Notes: generated by a model from the letters alone, not told the origin. A stretch of DNA of 29,957 bases from Paludibacteraceae bacterium (GCA_017542915.1 JAFXWI010000031.1:1-29957), one strand, 5' to 3'. Positions 19,776 through 26,058 are shown, counted from the first letter of the stretch. A program made the numbers and translations.

Positions 19776-21476
19776 ATGAAAAAGTTTTTACTTATCGGTG
19801 CATTGGCTGTATCTTATTTGGCAAATGCGTATGGCTTTGATGTGACTAAATTTGAGAAAGTCCAAGTTCGTAACAAAGCAGTTTCTTCTTTGGAATTGAC
19901 GAAGCAGACAGCAGCTGAGTCTTATCAGCTGATGGATATTCAGTCTCTTATGGAAGCTCGTAAGCAACAGAAAGATGCTTCTTATGATCTTATTGACGAG
20001 TATTATGCTCTCGGAGCTTTCCATCTGGGAATATATGAAGGAACCGGTTCTTATAAATTAGGTCTCTTCATTCTCCCGTATATGGATTCGGTTGTTTATC
20101 AAAATGCCTATGGACATGCGGATTGGTTGGAGAATGGTGACACAGTTGCAAAAGCCGCTGACTCATATATTACCGGCTATGGAATTAGTAGTACTTATTA
20201 TATTCCTGAGGTGGCAGATCATACCTTCAACCCGTCGAAAGATTGGGGGCCATCTTACAAAGACACGACATTTCAAGTAAAGGGCTCAAAGTACGCAAGT
20301 ACAGCAAATGCTCAATATGTATTCTCTGCTGTTCCGAGTAAGTTTATGGGTGGCGGAACCGAAAATGCAAATATGACTCTTTGTGCTATGTGGGCAGATC
20401 CGGCACTTGATCCGGATGATGATAACCCCGACGGAAATGATTTATGGAGGGTCGGTGGTCGTCTGACCGGTGATGTGTATCTGAATGGAACGGGTGTTCA
20501 CTTGGATTCCGCCAACCGTAGCGTGACGGCTGATACGCTTGGTATCATCGTGGACAACCGCGGTTTGATGAAGATTGAGCAGATCCTTTGGCCGATTTAC
20601 AACGATGGTAAAGCTGATGCTGTTAATAAATTCATCCCGGATGGTGCTCAATTGCGCGTAAATATCTTCCCAATTAAAGGTAATACTATTTATGTAGATG
20701 ATACTATCGCAAGCGCTGTGATGACTAACGCAGACTATGTTAGCGCTGGAACAGGTTATGAGTGGCTTGGTACATTGCATACCAAATTCTATGAGGAAGA
20801 TATGTGGGGAAGTTTGGTTCAGACTCCGATCTGGATTGATGGTGATTTCTATGTTCAGTTGACCAACTTCAACGAGACCGGTTGTGATTTCGGTATCTTT
20901 TCGGACTTCTATAATTCGAATACCGCTACTACCGTTTACCAGCAAGATGGCAAGTTTAGCTTCCGTGCCAGCCGTGGTGGCGGTGGTAAATATGGTCAGA
21001 ACCTTGGTGTATCTTTCGACGCTTATTTCCCGACGCTGATCAGTGGTGAAGAGAGCAATATTATGTATGTTCCGAATGAGGGAGGCTATGCATATCATAG
21101 TGATCCTGATACTATTGGTACGATACTCTATGCCAATGTTCACCCCGAAGATTGGGAGTTTGAGATTGAAGAGGATTGGTTGCAGGTAGCAGAAGTTGAT
21201 ACTGCTTACTATGCACAATATCGTGCAGGTATTATATATCTTCAGGCAGAAGCTCTTCCTGATGGTGTTACCAGCCGTTCGGCTCTTGTAAACGTGATCG
21301 CTGATGGTGCCGTTCAAACCTTCATTGTTTATCAAGGTGTTGGTCAGGGTATTGAGAATACCAAGGCTGATGCGATCTTCGACAATAAGAACTATGACGT
21401 TTTGGGTCGTGAGATCAAAGATCAGAACTTCAAGGGTGTAGTGATCCGTAACGGTCAGAAGAAGCTCGTTAAGTAA
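19776..21476 (+). CDS. Secreted protein with BACON-like domain and sorting-type C-terminus
   Basis: A 566-aa exported protein. The start at 19776 gives a clean signal peptide (MKKFLLIGALAVSYLANA, cleavage after residue 18); an upstream in-frame ATG at 19728 would bury it and lies in a hairpin. Most of the protein has no recognised family. Residues about 455-535 (WEFEIEEDWLQVAEVD … SRSALVNVIADGAVQTFIVYQG) resemble a BACON domain, an all-beta module of Bacteroidetes surface proteins. The last 30 residues (YDVLGREI … KGVVIRNGQKKLVK) resemble the final strands of type IX secretion sorting domains, in a shortened form common in Bacteroidales. As the last gene of the import operon it may be a surface or secreted substrate-binding component. 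Function not known. Confidence 0.8.
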   Translation: MKKFLLIGALAVSYLANAYGFDVTKFEKVQVRNKAVSSLELTKQTAAESYQLMDIQSLMEARKQQKDASYDLIDEYYALGAFHLGIYEGTGSYKLGLFILPYMDSVVYQNAYGHADWLENGDTVAKAADSYITGYGISSTYYIPEVADHTFNPSKDWGPSYKDTTFQVKGSKYASTANAQYVFSAVPSKFMGGGTENANMTLCAMWADPALDPDDDNPDGNDLWRVGGRLTGDVYLNGTGVHLDSANRSVTADTLGIIVDNRGLMKIEQILWPIYNDGKADAVNKFIPDGAQLRVNIFPIKGNTIYVDDTIASAVMTNADYVSAGTGYEWLGTLHTKFYEEDMWGSLVQTPIWIDGDFYVQLTNFNETGCDFGIFSDFYNSNTATTVYQQDGKFSFRASRGGGGKYGQNLGVSFDAYFPTLISGEESNIMYVPNEGGYAYHSDPDTIGTILYANVHPEDWEFEIEEDWLQVAEVDTAYYAQYRAGIIYLQAEALPDGVTSRSALVNVIADGAVQTFIVYQGVGQGIENTKADAIFDNKNYDVLGREIKDQNFKGVVIRNGQKKLVK

Positions 21477-21503
21477 TACGAGGTGATCGATCGTGATAGC
21501 TAA

Positions 21504-21535
21504 GCAGCCTGCCTTTTGGCGGGCTGCTTTTTTTT
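21504..21535 (+). terminator. Terminator of the SusC/SusD-type operon
   Basis: GCAGCCTGCC (21504-21513) pairs with GGCGGGCTGC (21518-21527) with one G-U pair and loop TTTT, followed by eight T (21528-21535). A textbook intrinsic terminator 27 bases after the last gene's stop. Confidence 0.93.
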
Positions 21536-21775
21536 GTGTATGGTCTTGTGTATGATTGTGTATATGAGCGGAAAAGGTGGAGTATTTGGGTGAAGTTGGT
21601 TGATGTTATGGATTTATCCACCATTTTGCCCCACTTTTTATTAAAATGTTAATAATCTATGTAAGATGTACAAAATAAGGGTGTTTGCGTGCAATTGATG
21701 TTGTTGAAATCCTGTTAATAAAACAATTGATAAATTTTTTTGTGGGGAAATGTGGTGGATGTGAAATATTTTTTG
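21536..21775. other. Non-coding stretch between operon terminator and mraZ promoter
   Basis: No gene is supported here. GTGTAT occurs three times with 12- and 10-base spacing (21536, 21548, 21558), which could be a weak direct-repeat operator but is too short to be sure. The rest is AT-rich with no clear structure. Confidence 0.4.
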
Positions 21776-21783
21776 TAACTTTG
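21776..21783 (+). promoter_or_regulatory. Promoter -7 element before mraZ (dcw cluster)
   Basis: TAACTTTG fits the Bacteroidetes -7 consensus TAnnTTTG. A matching TTG at the -33 distance is not seen (GTGG is there instead), so the -33 part is weak. The expected transcript starts near 21789 and has a leader of about 140 bases before mraZ. The element probably drives the whole dcw set. Confidence 0.65.
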
Positions 21784-21788
21784 CACTC

Positions 21789-21899
21789 GCATTCGGCAAA
21801 TGGATCGCAATACCCAAACCGCTCCGCTAATTGGGAGGTGCGACCATTGCCTCTGCTCTCCCCACCGAATGCACTGCGTTGGCATTCGTCGGGGACCCC
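21789..21899 (+). promoter_or_regulatory. Structured mraZ leader with competing stems
   Basis: GCATTCGG (21789-21796) is complementary to CCGAATGC (21865-21872), but the latter can instead pair through CGAATGC with GCATTCG (21882-21888), extended by CCCC (21860-21863) with GGGG (21891-21894). The middle also holds CCCAA/TTGGG and GCAAT/ATTGC pairs. The two main pairings exclude each other, as in a switch or attenuator, though no T-run follows the second hairpin. The mechanism is inferred from pairing only. Confidence 0.45.
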
Positions 21900-21929
21900 A
21901 GTAATAAGATGTGAAAGAAAAATAGTATT

Positions 21930-22385
21930 ATGCAGACATTTATTGGAAATATAGAAGGACGGTTGGATGAGAAGGGACGTATATTCGTGCCGGCTGTTTA
22001 TCGTAAGATATTAGCTGAGGCTGAGAGTAAGCGGATCGTCATGCGTAGAGATACGGACAACGAATGTCTGATGTTTTATCCCGAGGCGGTATGGAATGAG
22101 AAAGTAGAGGCATTGCGTCAGGCATTGGACGAGTGGGATCCGGAGGATCAGCTGATTTTGATGCAGTTTATGGCAGATGCGGAATATTTGGAACCCGATG
22201 GTCAGGGCCGCATCCTGTTGCAAAGGAAAAATTTGGAGACTATAGGTGCGCAACAGGATGTGCTCTTTGTCGGGATGCTGAACCGTTTTGCACTTTGGGC
22301 TCCTGAGAAATTTGCGGAGAAACGTTTGAGCCAAAGCGAATTGGCAGCAAGACTGCGTGCAAAAATGAGTAAGAAGGAAGCCTGA
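21930..22385 (+). CDS. mraZ: Division/cell wall cluster transcriptional regulator MraZ
   Basis: A 151-aa protein made of two SpoVT/AbrB-like half domains, seen as DEKGRIFVPAVYRKIL near residues 13-28 and DGQGRILLQRKNLETIG near 90-106. MraZ is a ring-shaped DNA-binding protein that in other bacteria represses the dcw promoter from which it is made. As in most bacteria it is the first gene of the cluster and precedes rsmH. The start is preceded by A-rich sequence with no Shine-Dalgarno. TGGG-type MraZ boxes known from proteobacteria are not evident upstream, so the binding site here is unknown. The gap to rsmH is 118 bases, unusually wide, and filled by repeats. Confidence 0.96.
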   Translation: MQTFIGNIEGRLDEKGRIFVPAVYRKILAEAESKRIVMRRDTDNECLMFYPEAVWNEKVEALRQALDEWDPEDQLILMQFMADAEYLEPDGQGRILLQRKNLETIGAQQDVLFVGMLNRFALWAPEKFAEKRLSQSELAARLRAKMSKKEA

Positions 22386-22420
22386 CGTTCACAGAGGTGA
22401 TGAGATGATAAGTCGAATTA

Positions 22421-22460
22421 CCTACTAATCACCTACTAATCACCTACTAATTTCCTACTA
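22421..22460 (+). repeat. 11-bp tandem repeat between mraZ and rsmH
   Basis: The unit CCTACTAATCA begins at 22421, 22432 and 22443 (third copy ends in TT instead of CA), followed by a partial unit CCTACTA at 22454-22460. About 3.6 copies. The 11-base period is close to one helical turn, and each unit carries stop codons. Role unknown; it could be a slippage-prone spacer or a protein-binding array. Confidence 0.85.
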
Positions 22461-22503
22461 CAATACCGAAGGGAAGAGTTAAGAGTTAAAAGATAAAAGA
22501 TAA

Positions 22504-23604
22504 ATGGAGAATGTGTACCACATACCGGCAATGCTGAAAGAGACGATCGAGGGTTTGGCAATCAAGCCGAACGGGGTGTATGTGGATGTTACTTTCGGTG
22601 GAGGAGGACACAGCCGTGCAATTCTTGGTGAATTGAACGGAATTATAAATGAAAAATTAAAAATTAAAAATGAGGTTAACAGCGGCAAGTATGCCGCTGA
22701 ACAGGACAAAGAGGAAAGAGGCGGGCGGCTATACTCTTTTGATCAGGATATAGAGGCATATGAAAATGCGATCAAAGGAGAGGGGGAAGATCGCGCATTC
22801 ATGCACGATGCAAAATGGACGTTTGTGCATAGTAATTTCCGGTATTTACGGAACTGGATGGATTACTACGGAGTAACGGAGATTGATGGATTGTTGGCGG
22901 ATTTGGGCGTTAGTTTTCATCATTTTGATTGTCCGGAGAGAGGATTCAGTTTTCGGTTTAGCGCGCCGTTGGATATGCGGATGAACCAGACTGCCAAACG
23001 GACGGCGGCAGATATAGTGAATACTTACAGCGAGGAGGAATTAGCAAAAGTTTTTTGGTTATACGGCGAATTAAAGAACGGGAGGAGCATCGCAAGGAAT
23101 ATATGCAAGGCTCGTTCTCAGAAGCCGATTTTACGGACGGAGGAGCTGGTGGAAGCAGCGATGGGACTCCCGCTCGCGAAACTCACGGGCACAGAACACC
23201 GTGAGGCGCAAGGAGAAGAAGAGGGAAATCCGCCAAGATTGGCGGATGTAAGAGAGTTGGATATACCAGCACAGTACAAGAAGGATCTGGCACGGCTGTT
23301 TCAGGCGTTACGAATAGAGGTGAACGATGAGATGGGGGCACTGAGGGAGATGTTGGTGGCAGCGAGGGATCTGTTGAAACCCGGAGGAAGGATAGCGATC
23401 TTGACGTACCATTCGTTGGAGGATCGGTTGGTGAAGAATTTCCTGCGAAGCGGCAACTTGGAGGGGACGATAGAAAAGGATTTTTATGGAAATAACCTGA
23501 GTCCGTTTGAGGTGATCGAGAAAGGTCGTGAGGCGAGTGAGGAAGAGGTGGAACGCAATCCGCGGGCACGGAGCGCCAAGTTGAGGGTTGCGGAAAAGAG
23601 GTGA
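22504..23604 (+). CDS. rsmH: 16S rRNA (cytosine(1402)-N(4))-methyltransferase, with repeat-derived insertions
   Basis: RsmH (MraW) uses S-adenosylmethionine to methylate C1402 of 16S rRNA in the decoding site. The SAM motif TFGGGGHSRAIL (30-41), SFDQD (78-82), LADLGVSFHHFD (131-142), GFSFR, PLDMRMN and the C-terminal FQALRIEVNDE (266-276), TYHSLEDRLVKN and RNPRARSAKLR are all intact. At 366 aa it is about 60 residues longer than the roughly 300 expected from Bacteroides relatives. The extra residues fall in three places: about 45-72 (after the SAM motif), 91-104, and 219-258. Each coincides with repeat or palindrome DNA: an AT-rich repeat plus hairpin element, the 28-base GCATTCATGC element, and two perfect hairpins. 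All are in frame, so the enzyme is probably active, with surface loops enlarged. Confidence 0.95.
   Translation: MENVYHIPAMLKETIEGLAIKPNGVYVDVTFGGGGHSRAILGELNGIINEKLKIKNEVNSGKYAAEQDKEERGGRLYSFDQDIEAYENAIKGEGEDRAFMHDAKWTFVHSNFRYLRNWMDYYGVTEIDGLLADLGVSFHHFDCPERGFSFRFSAPLDMRMNQTAKRTAADIVNTYSEEELAKVFWLYGELKNGRSIARNICKARSQKPILRTEELVEAAMGLPLAKLTGTEHREAQGEEEGNPPRLADVRELDIPAQYKKDLARLFQALRIEVNDEMGALREMLVAARDLLKPGGRIAILTYHSLEDRLVKNFLRSGNLEGTIEKDFYGNNLSPFEVIEKGREASEEEVERNPRARSAKLRVAEKR
22641..22673 (+). repeat. AT-rich AATTAAAA repeat inside rsmH
   Basis: A run of AAATTAAA-type units ending in AATGA, in frame within rsmH and encoding a stretch like INEKLKIKNE. Nearly the same sequence occurs between ftsI and murE (26053-26086) and between murE and mraY (27564-27606). 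Inside rsmH it sits directly before the hairpin element at 22680, and both together form the first insertion in the protein. Confidence 0.75.
22680..22708 (+). repeat. Stem-ARTA-stem plus AACAGGACA element, copy in rsmH
   Basis: CAGCGGCA (22680-22687) pairs with TGCCGCTG (22692-22699) around AGTA, followed by AACAGGACA. A 29-base element of identical shape lies at 24226-24254, with stem CACGGCGG/CCGCCGTG and loop AATA. The inner stem bases differ between copies but pairing is complete in both, while the outer CA/TG, the loop and the AACAGGACA tail are shared. This copy is translated in frame as part of RsmH. Confidence 0.75.
22789..22816 (+). repeat. 28-bp GCATTCATGC palindromic element, copy 1 (in rsmH)
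   Basis: The core GCATTCATGC is flanked by CGC/ACG arms, preceded by GAT and followed by GATGCAAAAT. It is 27 of 28 identical to the copy at 23725-23752 and 23-24 of 28 identical to that at 26288-26315. Here it is read in frame as DRAFMHDAK (residues 96-104), within a segment that is longer than in usual RsmH proteins. Confidence 0.85.
23182..23205 (+). repeat. Perfect hairpin in the third rsmH insertion
   Basis: CTCACGG (23182-23188) pairs with CCGTGAG (23199-23205) around a 10-base loop. It lies in the stretch encoding residues about 227-234, where RsmH normally has only a short link before FQALRIEVN. No second copy was found in the window, so its membership in a repeat family is inferred from context. 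Confidence 0.5.
23228..23247 (+). repeat. Second perfect hairpin in the third rsmH insertion
   Basis: ATCCGCCA (23228-23235) pairs perfectly with TGGCGGAT (23240-23247) around AGAT. It is preceded by GAGGGAAA, which also precedes the intergenic hairpin at 23643-23659. It encodes part of the extra segment (NPPRLADV, residues 242-249) of RsmH. Confidence 0.55.
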
Positions 23605-23610
23605 AAGGCT

Positions 23611-23659
23611 CCGACCCCCCCCATGGAGGGGGAGGGAAAAGCGGACGATGACATCGTCC
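23611..23659 (+). repeat. GC-rich palindrome plus GATGACATC hairpin, copy 1 (rsmH-ftsL gap)
   Basis: A C8 run (23615-23622) leads into CCATGG and GGGGG (23628-23632), then GAGGGAAAAGC, then GGACGAT (23643-23649) pairing with ATCGTCC (23653-23659) around GAC. The same order, a C-run/G-run hairpin, an AGGG(G)AA linker and a hairpin with core GATGACATC, recurs at 24131-24166 with different outer arms that still pair. Confidence 0.7.
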
Positions 23660-23724
23660 TGACTATATTGACAGATGCCGAAGAAGGGGAAGAACGGAAG
23701 AGAGAGAAGGAATAGAGAAAAATA

Positions 23725-23752
23725 GATCGTGCATTCATGCACGATGCAAAAT
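23725..23752 (+). repeat. 28-bp GCATTCATGC palindromic element, copy 2 (at the ftsL start)
   Basis: This copy has the fully paired arms CGTGCAT/ATGCACG around TC and ends at the base before the ATG at 23753. It supplies an alternative in-frame ATG (23744) and GTG (23729). In the ftsL frame it is read differently from the copies in rsmH and murE, so the element is not kept for one peptide sequence. Confidence 0.85.
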
Positions 23753-24067
23753 ATGGCAGATGCACATGATATACAGAGTTGGCTGAACGGCGATAAGCTG
23801 CGGAGTCAGAAGATCAGGGAACAATATCCGTTGATCGGATTGATTGTGGCGTTGGTGTTTGTGTATATCTTTGCAGGGTATCAGGCTGCCAAACAACAAC
23901 ACCGTCTGACGGACACGAAGAAAGAGATGTTAGACGCTAAGTTCCGCTATATGACCATCAGCGCGGAGTTGACGAACTTGACGAGACAGAGTACGGTGGT
24001 TGAGGTGCTGAAAGAAAACGGAAGTGAGCTACGGGAGAATAACGTAGCGCCGGTGAAGATAGAATAA
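23753..24067 (+). CDS. ftsL: FtsL-like cell division protein
   Basis: A 104-aa (from 23753) single-pass inner membrane protein in the position of ftsL, between rsmH and ftsI. It has a short cytoplasmic N-terminus, one membrane segment (about residues 27-46, LIGLIVALVFVYIFAGYQAA), then a periplasmic helical part with spaced leucines and isoleucines suited to a coiled coil, and ends PVKIE like Bacteroidetes FtsL proteins. FtsL links FtsB/FtsQ to FtsW/FtsI in the divisome. Start choice is uncertain: ATG at 23753 follows directly after a palindromic repeat, ATG at 23744 and GTG at 23729 lie inside that repeat. The 23753 start is chosen because it leaves the repeat untranslated. Sequence similarity in this family is low, so position and topology carry much of the weight. 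Confidence 0.85.
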   Translation: MADAHDIQSWLNGDKLRSQKIREQYPLIGLIVALVFVYIFAGYQAAKQQHRLTDTKKEMLDAKFRYMTISAELTNLTRQSTVVEVLKENGSELRENNVAPVKIE

Positions 24068-24075
24068 GAACCCCA

Positions 24076-24193
24076 CCCAGACTTTGTTCTACGGGCGTCC
24101 ACTGGACGTCCGATCGGGCAAAGCCCTTCACCCCACAAGGGGAGGGGAAGCCGGATGACATCCGGCGGAATGGACGACGAAAACAAGGCTGGG
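24076..24193 (+). repeat. Nested multi-hairpin structure in the ftsL-ftsI gap
   Basis: An outer stem joins CCCAG (24076-24080) and CTTTGTT (24082-24088) to AACAAGG (24182-24188) and CTGGG (24189-24193) with one bulged A and one G-U. Inside are four hairpins in a row: CGGGCGTCC/GGACGTCCG (24092-24100 with 24104-24112), GGGC-AAA-GCCC (24116-24126), CCCC-ACAA-GGGG (24131-24142), and GCCGGAT-GAC-ATCCGGC (24150-24166). The last two form copy 2 of the compound repeat at 23611-23659. No T-run follows, and there is no coding potential that continues the neighbours. Confidence 0.7.
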
Positions 24194-24225
24194 CTAATGA
24201 CCCGAGGACAGAACGAAGAGATAAA

Positions 24226-24254
24226 CACGGCGGAATACCGCCGTGAACAGGACA
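24226..24254 (+). repeat. Stem-ARTA-stem plus AACAGGACA element, copy before ftsI
   Basis: CACGGCGG (24226-24233) pairs with CCGCCGTG (24238-24245) around AATA, followed by AACAGGACA; it ends seven bases before the ftsI ATG. It is the same length and layout as the copy inside rsmH (22680-22708) with compensating stem differences. Its location means it will shape the ftsI ribosome-binding region. Confidence 0.75.
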
Positions 24255-24261
24255 TCATAAG

Positions 24262-26058
24262 ATGAGTGACGAGCAAAGAAATACGGTATGGCGATTTGCG
24301 ATGATATTTATTGTCATCTTTATCGGCTTTGTGGCTGTGCTCGGGAAGATTGTGTATATACAGGCGGTAGAGCGGGACGAATGGTTGAAAGTGGCAGAGA
24401 AACAAGTGCCGACGAACCGTCCGATCAAAGCGACCAGAGGCAATATATTGGATTGCAACGGTCGATTGTTGGCAAGCAGTATGCCGCAATACTATGTATA
24501 TATGGATACACGCGTGCCCGCGTTGCACGACAAAGGCGGTGAGCTTTTTCAGAAACATATTGACTCTTTAGCGTTAGATTTGGCGGCAGTGGTGGGAGAG
24601 AAGAGTGCTGCGGAGTACAAGACGCGGATCGTGGATGCGTACCGTCATGGAGAGAAAAGGCTGAGGGTGTGCGACCATCGGATCAATTATTTGCAGCGTC
24701 AGGCTTTGGAACAGAACAAACTCATTAAGAAAGGTAAGTATAAGAGCGGTATTTTCTTTGAGGACCAGCATAGACGGATCAAACCTTATGGGATCTTGGC
24801 GAGCCGAACAATCGGCGGCATCTATGGTGAAGGCGGCAACGGGAAGTCGGGTTTGGAGAAAGGTTTTGACAAAGAGTTGCGCGGCGAGGACGGAATGAGC
24901 AGTATTCAGCGTATCGGCGGACGAAATGAGTCGGTGACGGTGGAGGAAGCGAAAGACGGTCTGGACGTGGTGACCACTATTGATGCGAACCTGCAGGACA
25001 TCGTGGAGAACGCGTTGCTCGTCAAGACGGCTGAAAGGAATGCGAAATGGGGTTGCGCTATCCTGATGGAGACGCAGACCGGATATATTCGTGCGATTGC
25101 GAACATAGACCGAGACGAGAACGGTGAGTATTTAGAGGCGCAGAATCATGCTGTACAGCGTGTGGAGCCGGGATCGACGTTTAAGACGATCGCTTTGGTG
25201 GCAGCCTTGGACGACGGGAAGATCGATATAGATGATACGGTGACGGTGAGTCGTCAGCCTTGGAAATACTTCTCGGTGAAACACACGGACGCTCACCCGA
25301 TGGACACGATGCTGACCGTTCGGTCGGCTTTGGCGGTGTCGAGTAACATCGCTTTGGCGAAACTGATCACACGCAGTTATGAAGGATCGGCGAAGAAATT
25401 CGTGAGAAGGATAGAGAAAATGGGTCTGTTAGACAGCGTGTATTGCGAGATCCCGGGAGCCGATAAAGTGCGAATCGATGTGCCGAGAGACACGGTGACG
25501 CTGAGTAAGATGAGTTACGGGTACTCGGTGGAGATGAGCCCGATGCAGATTTTGATGTTTTATAACGCGATTGCCAACAACGGAAGGATGATGCGACCGA
25601 TGTTGGTGACGAGTATTCAGCAGAACGGCGAGGAGGTGAAGCGTTTTAGGCCGGAGACGGTGGAGAGCTCGATCTGCGGAAGCCGGACGCTGAGAGATAT
25701 TCAAGGAGCGCTGCACGATGTGGTGTGGGATGACCATTTGGGAACGGCAGCGAAGAAGAAATGGAGCCGTAAGGCACAATCGAACTTGGTGTCTATTGCC
25801 GGAAAGACAGGAACGGCTCAGTTGATTATCCCCGGGCATGGTTATTCGGGCAAACACCACCGAATGACGTTTGTGGGCTATTTCCCGGAGGAGAATCCGC
25901 GGTACACTTGTATCTGTATGATTGAAGATCCGCAATACCCGTACGATGCGGGAATGGATTGCGGCAGTACGGTGAGGGTGATTGCGGAGAAGACGATGGC
26001 TTACACAGGATGCTATGTTTGGAGAGATGGGGTAAGACATCTCGAAAAACGCAATTAA
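24262..26058 (+). CDS. ftsI: Peptidoglycan D,D-transpeptidase FtsI (class B PBP), no PASTA domain
   Basis: A 598-aa class B penicillin-binding protein, the septal cross-linking enzyme working with FtsW. It has one N-terminal membrane anchor (about residues 12-34), the dimerisation region with KATRGNILDCNGRLLASS, and the penicillin-binding domain with all three active-site motifs: S305-T-F-K308, S360-S-N362 and K515-T-G517. It ends about 80 residues after KTG. Bacteroides FtsI homologues are usually near 700 aa with a C-terminal PASTA domain; none is present here. The stop codon lies inside an AT-rich repeat that runs to the murE start. The nearest upstream gene is ftsL, 194 bases away across a heavily structured gap, whereas these genes are usually adjacent or overlapping. 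Confidence 0.95.
   Translation: MSDEQRNTVWRFAMIFIVIFIGFVAVLGKIVYIQAVERDEWLKVAEKQVPTNRPIKATRGNILDCNGRLLASSMPQYYVYMDTRVPALHDKGGELFQKHIDSLALDLAAVVGEKSAAEYKTRIVDAYRHGEKRLRVCDHRINYLQRQALEQNKLIKKGKYKSGIFFEDQHRRIKPYGILASRTIGGIYGEGGNGKSGLEKGFDKELRGEDGMSSIQRIGGRNESVTVEEAKDGLDVVTTIDANLQDIVENALLVKTAERNAKWGCAILMETQTGYIRAIANIDRDENGEYLEAQNHAVQRVEPGSTFKTIALVAALDDGKIDIDDTVTVSRQPWKYFSVKHTDAHPMDTMLTVRSALAVSSNIALAKLITRSYEGSAKKFVRRIEKMGLLDSVYCEIPGADKVRIDVPRDTVTLSKMSYGYSVEMSPMQILMFYNAIANNGRMMRPMLVTSIQQNGEEVKRFRPETVESSICGSRTLRDIQGALHDVVWDDHLGTAAKKKWSRKAQSNLVSIAGKTGTAQLIIPGHGYSGKHHRMTFVGYFPEENPRYTCICMIEDPQYPYDAGMDCGSTVRVIAEKTMAYTGCYVWRDGVRHLEKRN

Noticed and set aside
21536..21563. Three GTGTAT repeats as an operator for mraZ
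   Set aside because: Units are six bases, spacing is uneven (12 and 10), and they are over 200 bases from the promoter; kept only as a weak note.
21685..21954. 89-codon frame in the mraZ leader
   Set aside because: It covers the mraZ promoter and the structured leader and overlaps the mraZ start; no family features.
22421..22460. Possible CRISPR-like repeats after mraZ
   Set aside because: Units are 11 bases and contiguous with no spacers; a simple tandem repeat.
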